A stretch of 64,000 nucleotides of DNA from Geothrix oryzae (GCF_030295385.1 NZ_AP027079.1:806001-870000); one strand, 5' to 3'; shown: positions 26,751 through 35,586, counted from the first letter of the stretch. Notes: generated by a model from the sequence alone, not told the origin. Numbers and translations are program-made.

Positions 26751-27272
26751 TCAGACTTTCGGCGCGTCCATCCCGAAGGCCGCCCAGCCCTCCTTGGTGG
26801 GGCCGTAGATGCTGGGCACATGCAGGCCGGCCTGGCGCATGAGGACGGTCATCTGACCGCGGTGGTGGGTCTGGTGGCTGACCAGGACATAGAGCGCGAA
26901 GGCGCCGGTCCAGGTCTCGCCATAGAGGGTGAAGTTGCGGCCCAGTTCGGTGTTGCTCCAGCTGCCGATGTGGTCCAGCAGGGAATCGCTCACGGCGTGG
27001 TAGGCGGCGGCGACCTCGGCCATGGTGGGCGGGGGGGGCGTGGCGATGAACCCGTCGGGCCCCAGCCCCACGGGTCCCTTCACCTTCAGGCCCAGGTTCT
27101 GGGGCAGCTCCAGGACGGTTTCCACCAGGTGCCAGGCCATGCGCCGCAGGTCGCGATGCTGGTCGTCCACGGCCTGATGGGCCGCCGCATCGGGAATGGC
27201 CGCGAAGACCGCCAGGGTCTTCTCCGCCTCCTGCTGCCAGATGGTCTTGAAGTCATCCACGCGACGGAACAT
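26751..27272 (-). CDS. DinB-family four-helix protein
   Basis: A 173-residue protein with the DinB/YfiT metal-binding helices: MAWHLVETVLELPQNL early and VLVSHQTHHRGQMTVLMRQAG late, the latter carrying the HxxxHxxQ ligand helix. The family includes thiol-dependent (mycothiol, bacillithiol) transferases. The start is ATG 27272 with GGAGG upstream. It ends in the AT-rich gap upstream of yceI. Another DinB-like gene is at 56451; the two share only family-level features. Confidence 0.86.
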   Translation of the reverse strand: MFRRVDDFKTIWQQEAEKTLAVFAAIPDAAAHQAVDDQHRDLRRMAWHLVETVLELPQNLGLKVKGPVGLGPDGFIATPPPPTMAEVAAAYHAVSDSLLDHIGSWSNTELGRNFTLYGETWTGAFALYVLVSHQTHHRGQMTVLMRQAGLHVPSIYGPTKEGWAAFGMDAPKV

Positions 27273-27330
27273 GCCAGCCTCCGGAAAGGTCCCCGGAAGC
27301 ATAGCGCAGTGGGGCCCGGGGGGAAGAAGG

Positions 27331-28881
27331 TCAGACGGGCGTGACGCTGCGGCGCTTGGCGGGCCAGGCTTCCCGGCGGCGGGCCCGGGCGAGACGAGTG
27401 ACGAGCTCGGCGCGGAGGTCGGCGGGATCCACGATGGCGTCCACATGCAGATCCGCGCCCAGCTTCTTCAGGTTGATGTCCTCGTTGTACTCGTCGCGGA
27501 GCTGCTGGACATAGGCGACCCGCTCCTCTTCCGGCTTCTCCGCGATCTTGTTGGCGAAGACGGCGTTCACGGCGGCCTCGGCGCCCATGACGGCGATGCT
27601 GGCCGTGGGCAGCGCCAGCGTGGCATCCGGATCGAAGCCCGGGCCGCTCATGGCGTAGAGGCCTGCCCCATACGCCTTGCGCACCACCACGCAGATGCGC
27701 GGCGTGCTGCAGCTGGCCATGGCGCTGATCATCTTGGCGCCGTGGCGGATGATGCCCTGCTTCTCCACGGCGCTGCCGATCATGAAACCCGGCACATCGC
27801 TGAGGAACACGAGGGGGATGCCGAAGGCGTCGCAGAGGGTCATGAAGCGGGTGGCCTTGTCGGCGCTGTCCACGAACAGCACGCCGCCCTTCACCCGGGG
27901 CTGGTTGGCCAGGATGCCCACGGGCTTGCCGTCCAACCGGGCCAGGCCGGTGATGATCTCCCCGGCGAAGAGCTTCTTCACCTCCAGGAAGCTGCCCTCG
28001 TCCACCAGGCCCTCGATGAAGTCCTTCATCTGGAAGGGGGAGTTGATGTCCTTGGGGACGAGCGCACCCAGAGCCTTCGCTTTGGGCGAGACCGCCTTCG
28101 GCGGAGCCGCCGGCACGGCGTCTTCGCAGTGCTGGGGGAAGTAGGACAGGTACTGGCGGCAGAGCTCGATGGCCTCCACCTCGGTCTTGCAGAGGAAGTC
28201 GCCGCAGCCGCTCACGGAGCAGTGCATGCGCGCGCCGCCGAGATCCTCGAGGCTGATCTTCTCGCCGATCACCATCTCCGCCATGCGGGGTGAGCCCAGG
28301 TACATGCTGGCGTTGCCTTCCACCATCACCACCACATCGCAGAAGGCCGGGATGTAGGCGCCGCCCGCGGCCGAGGGGCCGAAGAGCAGGCAGACCTGGG
28401 GCACCAGGCCCGACAGGGCCACCTCCATGTGGAAGATGGTCCCGGCATGGCGGCGGCCGGGGAACATGTCGAGCTGGTCGGTGATGCGGGCTCCGGCCGA
28501 GTCCACCAGGTAGAGCATGGGGACCTTCATCCGCATGGCCACTTCCTGGATGCGGATGATCTTCTCCACCGTGCGGGCGCCCCAGCTGCCGGCCTTGATG
28601 GTGCTGTCGTTGGCCATCAAGGCCACGGGACGGCCACCCACCAGGGCCGTGCCCGTGATGACGCCGTCCGCGGGAAGGTCCTTGTGCAGGGCATTGGCGA
28701 AGAGGCCGTCCTCGACGAAGCTCCCCTCGTCCACCAGCAGCCGGATGCGCTCCCGGGCGAAGAGCTTGCCCGCTTCGGCATTCTTCTCGTGAGCCTTGGG
28801 CGAGCCGCCTTTCTTGACGCGATCAACTTCCGAATGAAAGTGCTCCAGCTGCATGGGGACCTCGGATGGATCCTTCAGCAT
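27331..28881 (-). CDS. Acyl-CoA carboxylase carboxyltransferase subunit (propionyl/methylcrotonyl type)
   Basis: A 516-residue two-domain crotonase-fold carboxyltransferase. The N-domain opens HEKNAEAGKLFARERIRLLV with GSWGARTVEKIIR and the oxyanion loops GPSAAGGAYIPAFCD. The C-domain repeats the fold with VPGFMIGSAVEKQGII and the KAYGAGLYAMSG loop. It moves the carboxyl group from carboxybiotin to an acyl-CoA. Its biotin carboxylase partner may be AccC (47510) and its carrier the free protein at 10552 (inference). ATG 28854 (MQLEHF) is an equally plausible start. The two-domain design and loop wording are closer to methylcrotonyl/propionyl-CoA carboxylase than to AccD. Confidence 0.9.
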   Translation of the reverse strand: MLKDPSEVPMQLEHFHSEVDRVKKGGSPKAHEKNAEAGKLFARERIRLLVDEGSFVEDGLFANALHKDLPADGVITGTALVGGRPVALMANDSTIKAGSWGARTVEKIIRIQEVAMRMKVPMLYLVDSAGARITDQLDMFPGRRHAGTIFHMEVALSGLVPQVCLLFGPSAAGGAYIPAFCDVVVMVEGNASMYLGSPRMAEMVIGEKISLEDLGGARMHCSVSGCGDFLCKTEVEAIELCRQYLSYFPQHCEDAVPAAPPKAVSPKAKALGALVPKDINSPFQMKDFIEGLVDEGSFLEVKKLFAGEIITGLARLDGKPVGILANQPRVKGGVLFVDSADKATRFMTLCDAFGIPLVFLSDVPGFMIGSAVEKQGIIRHGAKMISAMASCSTPRICVVVRKAYGAGLYAMSGPGFDPDATLALPTASIAVMGAEAAVNAVFANKIAEKPEEERVAYVQQLRDEYNEDINLKKLGADLHVDAIVDPADLRAELVTRLARARRREAWPAKRRSVTPV

Positions 28882-28897
28882 ATGCGATCCTGGATGG

Positions 28898-30097
28898 ATG
28901 CTGGACGGCGATGGATCGAAGCGGCCCGGGTTCCTGACGGTGCCCTTTCTGATCGTCTGTTCCTTCTACTTCCTGGTCTTCGCGGCCGGCTACCAGCTCT
29001 TCCCCGTGGTGCCTTTGCGCCTCCGGGATCTGGGTGCGAGCCTGGCCGAAAGCGGGCGATTCCAGACGGCCTTCATGCTGGGCTCGGGCTTCGGCGCGCT
29101 GTTCACGGGGCCCCTGGGCGACCGCCTGGGGCCGCGCCGCGTGTTGCGGGTGGCCTCCCTCGCGGTGGTCGGCATCCTGGTGGTCTACGCATTGCTGAGA
29201 GTGCGTTGGGTGTTCTACCTGCTGGCGCCGGTGCACGGCCTGTTGTGGTCGGCCCTGCGCACCGCCTCCATCTCCAAGGTGGGAGGCATCCTGCCCCTGG
29301 AGCATCGGGCGCAGGGGCTTTCGATCTTCGGCCTCACGGGGCCCGGTGGCGTGGCGGTGGGCCCCCTCGTGGGCCTCTGGCTGATGCCCCACCTGGGGTT
29401 CACCTGGATGATGGTCCTGCTCGCAGGCGTCTTCGCGCTGCTGCATTCGCTGATCGGCGTCCTGCCCCGCGAGGCCCCGCGGGAGATCGCCGGCACGGTG
29501 TTCCAGTGGCCGGACCGGTCTGTGTGGGGCCCGGTGGCCGTCATGGGATTGGTGGGTCTCAGCTTCGGCCCCATGACGCCCTACAGCGCCCAGGAGGCCA
29601 AGGCCCTGGGCCTGGCCTGGCCCTCCGCCTTCCTGACCTGCTTCGCCCTGGGGATGATGGCCATGCGCGGCCTGCTCGCCCTCACCGGCATGGGGCGGCG
29701 GCCCGTGGCCCTGATGCCGGGCATGGCCGCCCTGACGGCCGTGGGGTACGGGATGCTGGCCTTCCTGCCGGGCGGGCTGGCCCGCCACCTTTCCGCGGGC
29801 CTCGTCTATGGCGCCGGCTACGGGATGGTCCACACCCTGATGCTGACCCACCTGCTGGAGACCACGGCACCCCAGCGGCGCGGATCGGCCGCGGGAGCCT
29901 TCTTCTTCGCTTTCGACGCCGCCACCGCCCTGGGGGCGCTCGGCCTGGGCTGGGTCATGCAGCACGGAGGCTTCCGCTGGGGCTGGGCCATCGGGGCCGG
30001 CCTGATGACTCTGGCCATTCCCGTGGCCCAGCGCGTCGTCGGGAAGCGGCCGACCGTGACACCCGAGGCGGAGCTCCCTGCCATTCTGGGATCATGA
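28898..30097 (+). CDS. MFS transporter, first of a tandem pair
   Basis: A 399-residue, about 12-helix major facilitator. The loop-2/3 signature is GALFTGPLGDRLGPRR. Hydrophobic helices run throughout, with a central cytoplasmic loop near residue 200. The next gene encodes a close paralogue (shared run PLRLRDLGASLAESGRF), so the pair arose by duplication. The start could be ATG 28898 or the upstream ATG 28853, which overlaps the divergent carboxyltransferase start region. Substrate is unknown; no solute motif is evident. Its stop overlaps the next ATG (ATGA). Confidence 0.86.
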   Translation: MLDGDGSKRPGFLTVPFLIVCSFYFLVFAAGYQLFPVVPLRLRDLGASLAESGRFQTAFMLGSGFGALFTGPLGDRLGPRRVLRVASLAVVGILVVYALLRVRWVFYLLAPVHGLLWSALRTASISKVGGILPLEHRAQGLSIFGLTGPGGVAVGPLVGLWLMPHLGFTWMMVLLAGVFALLHSLIGVLPREAPREIAGTVFQWPDRSVWGPVAVMGLVGLSFGPMTPYSAQEAKALGLAWPSAFLTCFALGMMAMRGLLALTGMGRRPVALMPGMAALTAVGYGMLAFLPGGLARHLSAGLVYGAGYGMVHTLMLTHLLETTAPQRRGSAAGAFFFAFDAATALGALGLGWVMQHGGFRWGWAIGAGLMTLAIPVAQRVVGKRPTVTPEAELPAILGS

Positions 30098-31239
30098 AGG
30101 ATCTTTCCAACCCCCGCCCCAGCCTCGTCACCCGGCAATTCGCCCTGGTGTGGGCGCTGACCTTCGTCACCTTCTTCGCCGCGTTCCAGCTCTTCCCCAC
30201 CGTGCCCCTGCGCTTGAGGGATCTCGGGGCGAGCCTGGCGGAAAGTGGCCGCTTCATGAGCCTCTTCACCCTGGGCAGCGCCCTGGGCGCATTGTTCACG
30301 GGCCCGCTCGGCGACCGGGTGGGACACCGCCGCCTGGTGATCACCTCGGCGATGCTCTACGCGGCCTTCCTCGCGGCCTACGCCGTGATGCCCACCCGCT
30401 GGGGCTTCTACCTGCTCGCCTTTCCCCACGGCATCGTGTGGTCCGGCCTGCTGACGGCCACCATGGCCTCGCTGGCCCATGTGCTGCCCGCCGACCGCCA
30501 TGCGGACGGCCTCAGCCTCTATGGCCTGGCCAGCCCCGGCGGCGTCATCGTGGGTCCCCTGCTGGGTCTGTGGATTCAGCAACGATGGGGCTTCGCACCC
30601 ATCGGGTGGTATCTGGCGGTCCTCTTCCTCCTGCTGGGGGCCTTGGGCACCACCCTCCCGAAGGACCATCCGCACGGCCGCGCCGAGGGCTTCAAGTGGC
30701 CCGATGCCTCCGTGCTGATCCCCAGCCTGGTCCTCTTCTGCGTGGCCCTGGGCTATGGCGCGCTGGGCACCTACACGGCCCAGGAGGCCCTGGCCCTGGG
30801 GATGCCCGTGCCCTCGGCCTTCCTGTCCTTCATGGCCGTGGGCATGGTGCTCATGCGGCTGGCCATGCTCCGGCGCGGCTTCGGGAAGCGGCCCATCCGC
30901 AAGCTGCCGGCCATGCTGCTGGGGGCCTTCGCGGGGATGGCCCTCCTGGCGGCCCTGCCCGGCGGCACGCTGCGGCATGTGCTGTCGGCCCTGCTCTACG
31001 GCGCGGGCTACAGCATGATGCACACCCTCATCAACGCGAAGCTGATGGCCTCCGCCGATCCGAAGCGCCGGGGCTCGGCCTTCGGCGTCCTCCTCTTCGC
31101 TTTCGACGCCGGCATCGGCCTCGGCAGCTTCAGCCTCGGCTGGGCCATCGGCGCCTACGGCTACCGCGCCGGCTGGGCCCTGGGCGCCCTCGCCATCCTC
31201 GTCTCGCTGCCCCTGGCCCTGAAGCTCAGCCGGGACTGA
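30094..31239 (+). CDS. MFS transporter, second of a tandem pair
   Basis: A 381-residue, about 12-helix major facilitator paralogous to the preceding one. Both contain PLRLRDLGASLAESGRF, ALFTGPLGDR and a CTAQEAL-like / YSAQEAK-like segment in the second half. The start ATG 30094 overlaps the previous stop, so translation is coupled. Two half-identical permeases in one operon may work on related substrates or as a heterodimer; neither can be told from sequence. It converges with the SDR gene, with stops adjacent at 31239/31240. Confidence 0.86.
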   Translation: MKDLSNPRPSLVTRQFALVWALTFVTFFAAFQLFPTVPLRLRDLGASLAESGRFMSLFTLGSALGALFTGPLGDRVGHRRLVITSAMLYAAFLAAYAVMPTRWGFYLLAFPHGIVWSGLLTATMASLAHVLPADRHADGLSLYGLASPGGVIVGPLLGLWIQQRWGFAPIGWYLAVLFLLLGALGTTLPKDHPHGRAEGFKWPDASVLIPSLVLFCVALGYGALGTYTAQEALALGMPVPSAFLSFMAVGMVLMRLAMLRRGFGKRPIRKLPAMLLGAFAGMALLAALPGGTLRHVLSALLYGAGYSMMHTLINAKLMASADPKRRGSAFGVLLFAFDAGIGLGSFSLGWAIGAYGYRAGWALGALAILVSLPLALKLSRD

Positions 31240-32007
31240 TCAGATCCGCCGGTGGACCTTGTGGACGGAGGCCTGGTCCACGCACTTCACCAGGATCTCG
31301 TCGATGTTCACATGGTCGGGCGCCATGAGGCTCCACCGCACGCACTCGGCCACATCGAAGGCGGTGAGGGGCTTCACGCCCTGGTAGACGGCCTTGGCCT
31401 TGTCACCATCCTTCAGCCGGACATCGGAGAACTCGGTCACGGCCATGCCGGGATCCACGGAGGTGACGCGGATCTGCTCGCCGTTCAGCTCCAGGCGCAG
31501 GCTCTGGGCCATGGCCTTCACGCCGAACTTGGAGGCGCAGTAGACGCTGCCGCCCTCATAGGGCTGATGGCCGGCGGTGGAACCGATGAAGAAGACATGG
31601 CCCCAGCCGGCCTTGCGGAGGTGGGGGAGGCCCGCGCGGATGGTCTTCACCACGCCCTCCACATTGGTCCGCATCATGGCCTCGAGATCCTCGTCCGGCG
31701 TCTCCCACAGCTTGTAGGTGCCGCTGGCCAGGCCCGCGTTGGCTACCACCACATGCAGCCCGCCGAGGGCCGCGGCGGCTTCGGCCACGAAGGCGTCCAC
31801 GCTGGCGGTGTGGCGGGTGTCCACGGCGCCCGCAAAGGCCTTGATGCCGTGGGCCTTCGTCAGCTCATCCGCCAGGGCCTGCACCCGCTCCACGCGACGG
31901 GCGCCCAGGGCCAGGTGGCAGCCCTGCGAGGCCAGCAGCCGCGCCATGGCTTCGCCGAAGCCGCTGGACGCGCCGGTGATGAGGACGATGGGATGCTCGG
32001 GACGCAT
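31240..32007 (-). CDS. Short-chain dehydrogenase/reductase (YdfG-like)
   Basis: A 255-residue classical SDR. The cofactor motif is TGASSGFGEAMA (TGxxxGxG), then NAGLA, the catalytic Ser in FFIGSTAGHQPY and YCASKFGVKAMAQSLRLEL (YxxxK). Arg residues after the second strand (GARRVERVQAL) suggest NADP. The pattern EQIRVTSVDPGMAVTEFSDVR resembles YdfG-type 3-hydroxy acid dehydrogenases. ATG 32007 has AGGAG upstream. It follows the aminotransferase gene on the same strand with 17 bases between. Confidence 0.88.
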   Translation of the reverse strand: MRPEHPIVLITGASSGFGEAMARLLASQGCHLALGARRVERVQALADELTKAHGIKAFAGAVDTRHTASVDAFVAEAAAALGGLHVVVANAGLASGTYKLWETPDEDLEAMMRTNVEGVVKTIRAGLPHLRKAGWGHVFFIGSTAGHQPYEGGSVYCASKFGVKAMAQSLRLELNGEQIRVTSVDPGMAVTEFSDVRLKDGDKAKAVYQGVKPLTAFDVAECVRWSLMAPDHVNIDEILVKCVDQASVHKVHRRI

Positions 32008-32024
32008 GGGGACTCCTGGATGAG

Positions 32025-33380
32025 CTAGCGGAAGTTGCGGTGGAACTCGCCGAGCGCGTCCACCACTTTCTGGATCTTGTCGGTGGGCGGCAGGATGGTG
32101 GTGCGGAAGTGGGCGGTGCCCTCGGCCTGGCCGAAGCCGGACCCCGGGACCACGCAGATGCCCGTCGCCTCCAGCAGGGCCATGGCGTAGTCGAAGTCCG
32201 TGCGGCCCGCCGGCAGGGTGATGCTGGGGAAGGCGTACATGGCCCCCGCGATCTCGTTGCAGGAGATGCCTTCGATGCGGTTCAAGCCTTCGGCCAACAG
32301 GATGGCCCGCTGCTTCAGGGTCTCGAGGATGGCGCCCTTCTCCGCGGCGTACCGGGCGTGGGAGGGCATGCCCGGTTTCGGCGGACGCACCATGGCATAG
32401 GTGGCGACCTGGCCCGCGAGGTTGGCACAGAGGCTCACGCTCTGGAGCTTGAGGATCTGGGCGGCCACATCCTCCGGCACATGGCGGTATTCGAAGTACC
32501 CGCCCCGCACGCCGCACTCGCCCAGGAAGCCCTTGGAGCAGGAGTGGAAGCTGAAGAGGGAGACCTCCTTCGCCTCGACCTGGTGCAGCACCTTCGCGAA
32601 GGAGACGAACTCATCGCCGGGCAGGTAGATGTTCTCCTGGTAGACCTCGTCCGCCAGGATCGAGAGCCCGTGGGCCTTCGCGAAGTCGATGACCATCGCG
32701 ATGTTGGCCTCGTCCAGCACCGCCCCCGTGGGGTTGCCGGGGTTGATCACGCAGATGGCCTTCACGCGCGTGCCTTCCGCCTTCGCCTGGGCCAAGGAGG
32801 CCTCCAGCATGGGGCGGCTCAGCTTCCAGCCGTTCGCCTCGTCCAGGTAGTAGGGCACCATGCGCCCTTCGTAGAGCGTGATGGTGGCTGAATACAGCGG
32901 GTACTGGGGGATCGGCACCATGATGCCGTCCTGGGGTCCGCTGAGCAGCAGCCTCAGGATGGTCTGCACGCCTTTGCTGGCGCCGTCCGTGAGGAAGATG
33001 GCATCGGGATCCACCCCGATGTGGTCGCGCTCCAGGATGAACTCGGCCACGGCCTCGCGGATGAACCGCACGCCGCGGCTTTCGCTGTAGGCGCCGAGCC
33101 CGTGCCTGGTGCCGGCGAGAATGGCCTTGGCCGTCTCGACCACATCCGTGGGGAAGGTGCCCGGAGCCAGGTCCAGGAGGGCCGGGTACTCGCAGAGGGC
33201 CAGGATCTGGCGGTTCCAGGTGAGGGCCTTCTGCCCCAGCGACTGTGGGTTCCCGATGTTGCAGTAGATGATCTCGCGCCCGTGCTTCTCCAACTCCCCG
33301 GCCCGGGCCACGATGGGCCCCCGCACGGCGTATTCCGTTTCCAGGACGGCTTTCCCGAGGTCAGTCAAACGGATGGTCAT
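32025..33380 (-). CDS. Alanine aminotransferase-like PLP enzyme (class I/II)
   Basis: A 451-residue fold-type I aminotransferase. It contains the NPGNPTG substrate-carboxylate loop (INPGNPTGAVLDE), ADEVYQENIYLPGD and the PLP lysine in SFHSCSKGFLGECGVRGGY. The N-terminal IIYCNIGNPQSLGQKALTW and the CGxRGGYFE segment resemble the eukaryote-type alanine aminotransferase (GPT), so pyruvate/glutamate/alanine exchange is likely. I prefer ATG 33380 (GGAG five bases away) to the GTG two codons upstream. It is divergent from the acyl-CoA dehydrogenase. Confidence 0.9.
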   Translation of the reverse strand: MTIRLTDLGKAVLETEYAVRGPIVARAGELEKHGREIIYCNIGNPQSLGQKALTWNRQILALCEYPALLDLAPGTFPTDVVETAKAILAGTRHGLGAYSESRGVRFIREAVAEFILERDHIGVDPDAIFLTDGASKGVQTILRLLLSGPQDGIMVPIPQYPLYSATITLYEGRMVPYYLDEANGWKLSRPMLEASLAQAKAEGTRVKAICVINPGNPTGAVLDEANIAMVIDFAKAHGLSILADEVYQENIYLPGDEFVSFAKVLHQVEAKEVSLFSFHSCSKGFLGECGVRGGYFEYRHVPEDVAAQILKLQSVSLCANLAGQVATYAMVRPPKPGMPSHARYAAEKGAILETLKQRAILLAEGLNRIEGISCNEIAGAMYAFPSITLPAGRTDFDYAMALLEATGICVVPGSGFGQAEGTAHFRTTILPPTDKIQKVVDALGEFHRNFR

Positions 33381-33544
33381 GGGCACTCCAACCCTTGAGT
33401 TTAACCTCAGCCCACCCTGTGACCGCCGTCATCCTACTCCGCGTCAGGGCCTCCGGCCTTGGGCGGGGGCAGGCGGCCAGATAGACTGGAGATTCCAGAT
33501 TCACACAGCCACGCCACCTCCCCTCCTTTTCAGAAGAGGCTTTC

Positions 33545-34690
33545 ATGCTCGGTTTCTCGCTTTCCCCTGAACAGCTGGCCGAAAAAGAACGGGCCCATGC
33601 CTTCGCCGAGAAGATCATGCGCCCCGTGGCCCGCAAGTACGACGAGACCGGCGAGTGGGCCGTGGATGTCTACAAGGCCGCCTTCGACTATGGCTACCTC
33701 CAGGCCCTGGTGCCCGAGGACTGCGGCGGCCCCGGCGCCAAGCAGATCGAGGAAGCGATCGTCTGCGAGGAGCTGGCCTGGGGCTGCGCCGGCCTCTACA
33801 CCTCCATCATGGCCAACGGCCTGGCCATGACGCCTCTGCTGGTCGCGGCCTCCCCCGAACAGAAGAAGAAGTGGCTGGGCATGCTCGCCGAGGAGCCCAA
33901 GTTCGCGGCCTTCTCCCTGTCCGAGCCCAACGCCGGTTCCGACGCCGGCGGCATGAGCTGCCGCGCGGAGAAGAAGGGCGACAAATACATCATCAACGGC
34001 ACCAAGTGCTACTGCACCAATGGCGGCTACGCCGACTGGTATGCCCTCTTCGCCAGCACCGATCCCACCAAGGGCGCCCGCGGCACCAGCTGCATCGTGG
34101 TCCCCCGCGACACGCCGGGCCTGGTGGTGGGCAAGGCCATGGACAAGATGGGCCAGCGGGCCTCCAACCAGGTGGAGCTCTACTTCAACGACGCCGAGGT
34201 GCCCGTGGAGAACCTCCTGGGCAAGGAAGGCATGGGTTTCGTCATCGCCATGAAGACCCTGGATCAGACCCGCGCCGCCGTGGCCGCCGGAGGCGTGGGC
34301 GTGGCCCGGGCCGCCTTCGAGATCGCCCTGGAGTACGCCAAGACGCGCATCCAGTTCGGCCAGCCCATCTTCGCCAACCAGGCCATCAGCTTCATGCTGG
34401 CGGACATGGCCAAGAAGATCGAGGCCAGCCGCCTGCTCACCTGGCAGGCCGCCTGGATGACCGACAACGGCATCAAGAACTCGAAGCAGAGCGCCATCGC
34501 CAAGACCTTCGCCACCGACACCGCCATGGAAGTCAGCACCGACGCCGTGCAGATCCTCGGCGGCAACGGCTACAGCCGCGACTACCTGGTCGAGAAGTGC
34601 ATGCGCGACGCCAAGCTCCTCCAGATCTATGAAGGAACGAACCAGATCCAGCGCCTCGTCATCGCGAAGGAAATCCAGCAGGGGAACTGA
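33545..34690 (+). CDS. Acyl-CoA dehydrogenase
   Basis: A 381-residue flavoenzyme. The signature FSLSEPNAGSDAGGMSC lies in the N-terminal half, the FAD motifs LGGNGYSRDYLVEKCMRDAK and YEGTNQIQRL close the C-terminus, and the catalytic Glu sits in the YEGT segment, as in short- and medium-chain enzymes. It oxidises acyl-CoA to enoyl-CoA with an electron transfer flavoprotein. AGAGG precedes ATG 33545. A strong terminator follows the gene. Chain-length preference is not readable, but the short-chain/butyryl or isovaleryl group fits best. Confidence 0.93.
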   Translation: MLGFSLSPEQLAEKERAHAFAEKIMRPVARKYDETGEWAVDVYKAAFDYGYLQALVPEDCGGPGAKQIEEAIVCEELAWGCAGLYTSIMANGLAMTPLLVAASPEQKKKWLGMLAEEPKFAAFSLSEPNAGSDAGGMSCRAEKKGDKYIINGTKCYCTNGGYADWYALFASTDPTKGARGTSCIVVPRDTPGLVVGKAMDKMGQRASNQVELYFNDAEVPVENLLGKEGMGFVIAMKTLDQTRAAVAAGGVGVARAAFEIALEYAKTRIQFGQPIFANQAISFMLADMAKKIEASRLLTWQAAWMTDNGIKNSKQSAIAKTFATDTAMEVSTDAVQILGGNGYSRDYLVEKCMRDAKLLQIYEGTNQIQRLVIAKEIQQGN

Positions 34691-34710
34691 CGATCAGAGA
34701 ACGCCCTATC

Positions 34711-34742
34711 CTCAGAAGGCGGCCCCCGGGCCGCCTTCTGAG
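34711..34742 (+). terminator. 14-bp stem terminator after the acyl-CoA dehydrogenase
   Basis: Arms CTCAGAAGGCGGCC (34711-34724) and GGCCGCCTTCTGAG (34729-34742) pair perfectly with a 4-base loop. It ends 14 bases before the gdx/sugE start, so that small gene is either served by leakage or has a promoter within the stem. No downstream U-tract is present beyond TTCC. Confidence 0.75.
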
Positions 34743-34756
34743 TTCCTGGAGCCCCC

Positions 34757-35077
34757 ATGCGCAGCTGGATCCTCCTCCTCGTGGCCGGTCTCCTGGAGAC
34801 GGGCTGGGCCATCGGCCTGAAATACACCCAGGGCTTCACGCGGCCCCTGGCCTCGGCCCTCACGGGCCTGGCCATCGTGGGCAGCATGGTCCTGCTGGGG
34901 CTGGCCGCCAAGGAACTGCCCATCGGCACCGCCTATCCGGTGTGGGTGGGCATCGGGGCCTTCGGGGCGGCCGTGCTGGGCATGGTCCTCTTCAAGGAGC
35001 CGGTGACGCCGGGCCGGATCTTCTTCCTTATCCTGCTCATGGTGGCGGTCCTGGGCCTGAAGGCCACCACGGCCTAG
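34757..35077 (+). CDS. SMR-family transporter, SugE/Gdx guanidinium exporter type
   Basis: A 106-residue, four-helix small multidrug resistance protein. The conserved Glu lies in LLLVAGLLETGWAIGLKYTQ; the GLKYTxGFTR wording belongs to the SugE/Gdx branch, which exports guanidinium, rather than EmrE. Helices 2-4 follow (SALTGLAIVGSMVLLGLAAK; AYPVWVGIGAFGAAVLGMVL; FFLILLMVAVLGLKATT). GGAG sits at 34748-34751. I looked for a guanidine riboswitch upstream and saw none; the only structure is the terminator of the previous gene. It works as a dual-topology dimer in the family. Confidence 0.85.
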   Translation: MRSWILLLVAGLLETGWAIGLKYTQGFTRPLASALTGLAIVGSMVLLGLAAKELPIGTAYPVWVGIGAFGAAVLGMVLFKEPVTPGRIFFLILLMVAVLGLKATTA

Positions 35078-35101
35078 GCTCTTCCCGCGGGATTTTGGGG
35101 C

Positions 35102-35130
35102 TTGAAGACCTCCCCGCCCATCCCTAGAAT
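35102..35130 (+). promoter_or_regulatory. Promoter of the cold-shock gene
   Basis: TTGAAG (35102-35107) and TAGAAT (35125-35130) with a 17-base spacer. The start of transcription would be near 35137, leaving a leader of about 160 bases before the csp ATG, a length typical of cold-shock mRNAs. Confidence 0.6.
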
Positions 35131-35136
35131 CCCTTT

Positions 35137-35299
35137 CAACCAACCATCTTTACCAGCCCAACAGCCGTGAAAGTGGGGGTGGGACTCCCGCCGGGGATCC
35201 CGGTTTCACTCGGGCGCAAGCCCCCGCGACTCGCGCGCCTGGCGCGCGTCGCGCGACCAACCTCCAGGCGCGAGGGGCTTGGCCCCCGGGAAGAAGGAC
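35137..35299 (+). promoter_or_regulatory. Long structured 5' leader of the cold-shock gene
   Basis: The leader contains a very GC-rich stem-loop region. Arms AAGCCCC (35218-35224) and GGGGCTT (35274-35280) can close a large stem, and inside it CGCGCGCC (35232-35239) faces GGCGCGCG (35241-35248). GCGAC (35226-35230) and GTCGC (35248-35252) offer an alternative pairing. Temperature-dependent refolding, as in E. coli cspA, is possible but untested. Confidence 0.45.
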
Positions 35300-35503
35300 A
35301 TGTCCGAAGGTACCGTCAAGTGGTTCAACGCCGAGAAGGGTTTCGGCTTCATCACCCCCGACGAGGGTGGGCCCGACATCTTCGTCCACTACTCCGCCGT
35401 GCAGACCAAGGGATTCCGCTCCCTGGACGAGAAGCAGCGCGTCAGCTTCGAGGTGGTGCAGGGCCCCAAGGGCCCCCAGGCCGCGAATGTGAACAAGGTC
35501 TGA
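35300..35503 (+). CDS. Cold-shock domain protein (CspA type)
   Basis: A 67-residue OB-fold protein starting [23 protein letters not shown]1 (KGFGFI) and RNP2 (DIFVHYS) are intact, so it should bind single-stranded nucleic acid as an RNA chaperone. The length is that of a single-domain Csp. ATG 35300 with AGAAGG upstream is clear. It is monocistronic, with a recognisable promoter 170-200 bases upstream and the TPR gene starting 84 bases after its stop. Confidence 0.95.
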   Translation: MSEGTVKWFNAEKGFGFITPDEGGPDIFVHYSAVQTKGFRSLDEKQRVSFEVVQGPKGPQAANVNKV

Positions 35504-35586
35504 ACCCGGCCTCTTCCGAGCCCCGGTCCCGGCCGGGGCTCGGCGCGTACCGTCGTCGCCTACCCGTCGTCGCGTACCATGGGCCC

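Noticed and set aside
26585-26821. Small minus-strand ORF between yceI and the DinB gene
   Set aside because: No ribosome site, no recognisable protein character, and it overlaps the yceI promoter region; treated as non-coding.
34691-34756. Guanidine riboswitch before the SugE/Gdx gene
   Set aside because: Only a perfect hairpin with a CCCG loop is present, with no paired ACGR loops and no room for a ykkC-type fold.
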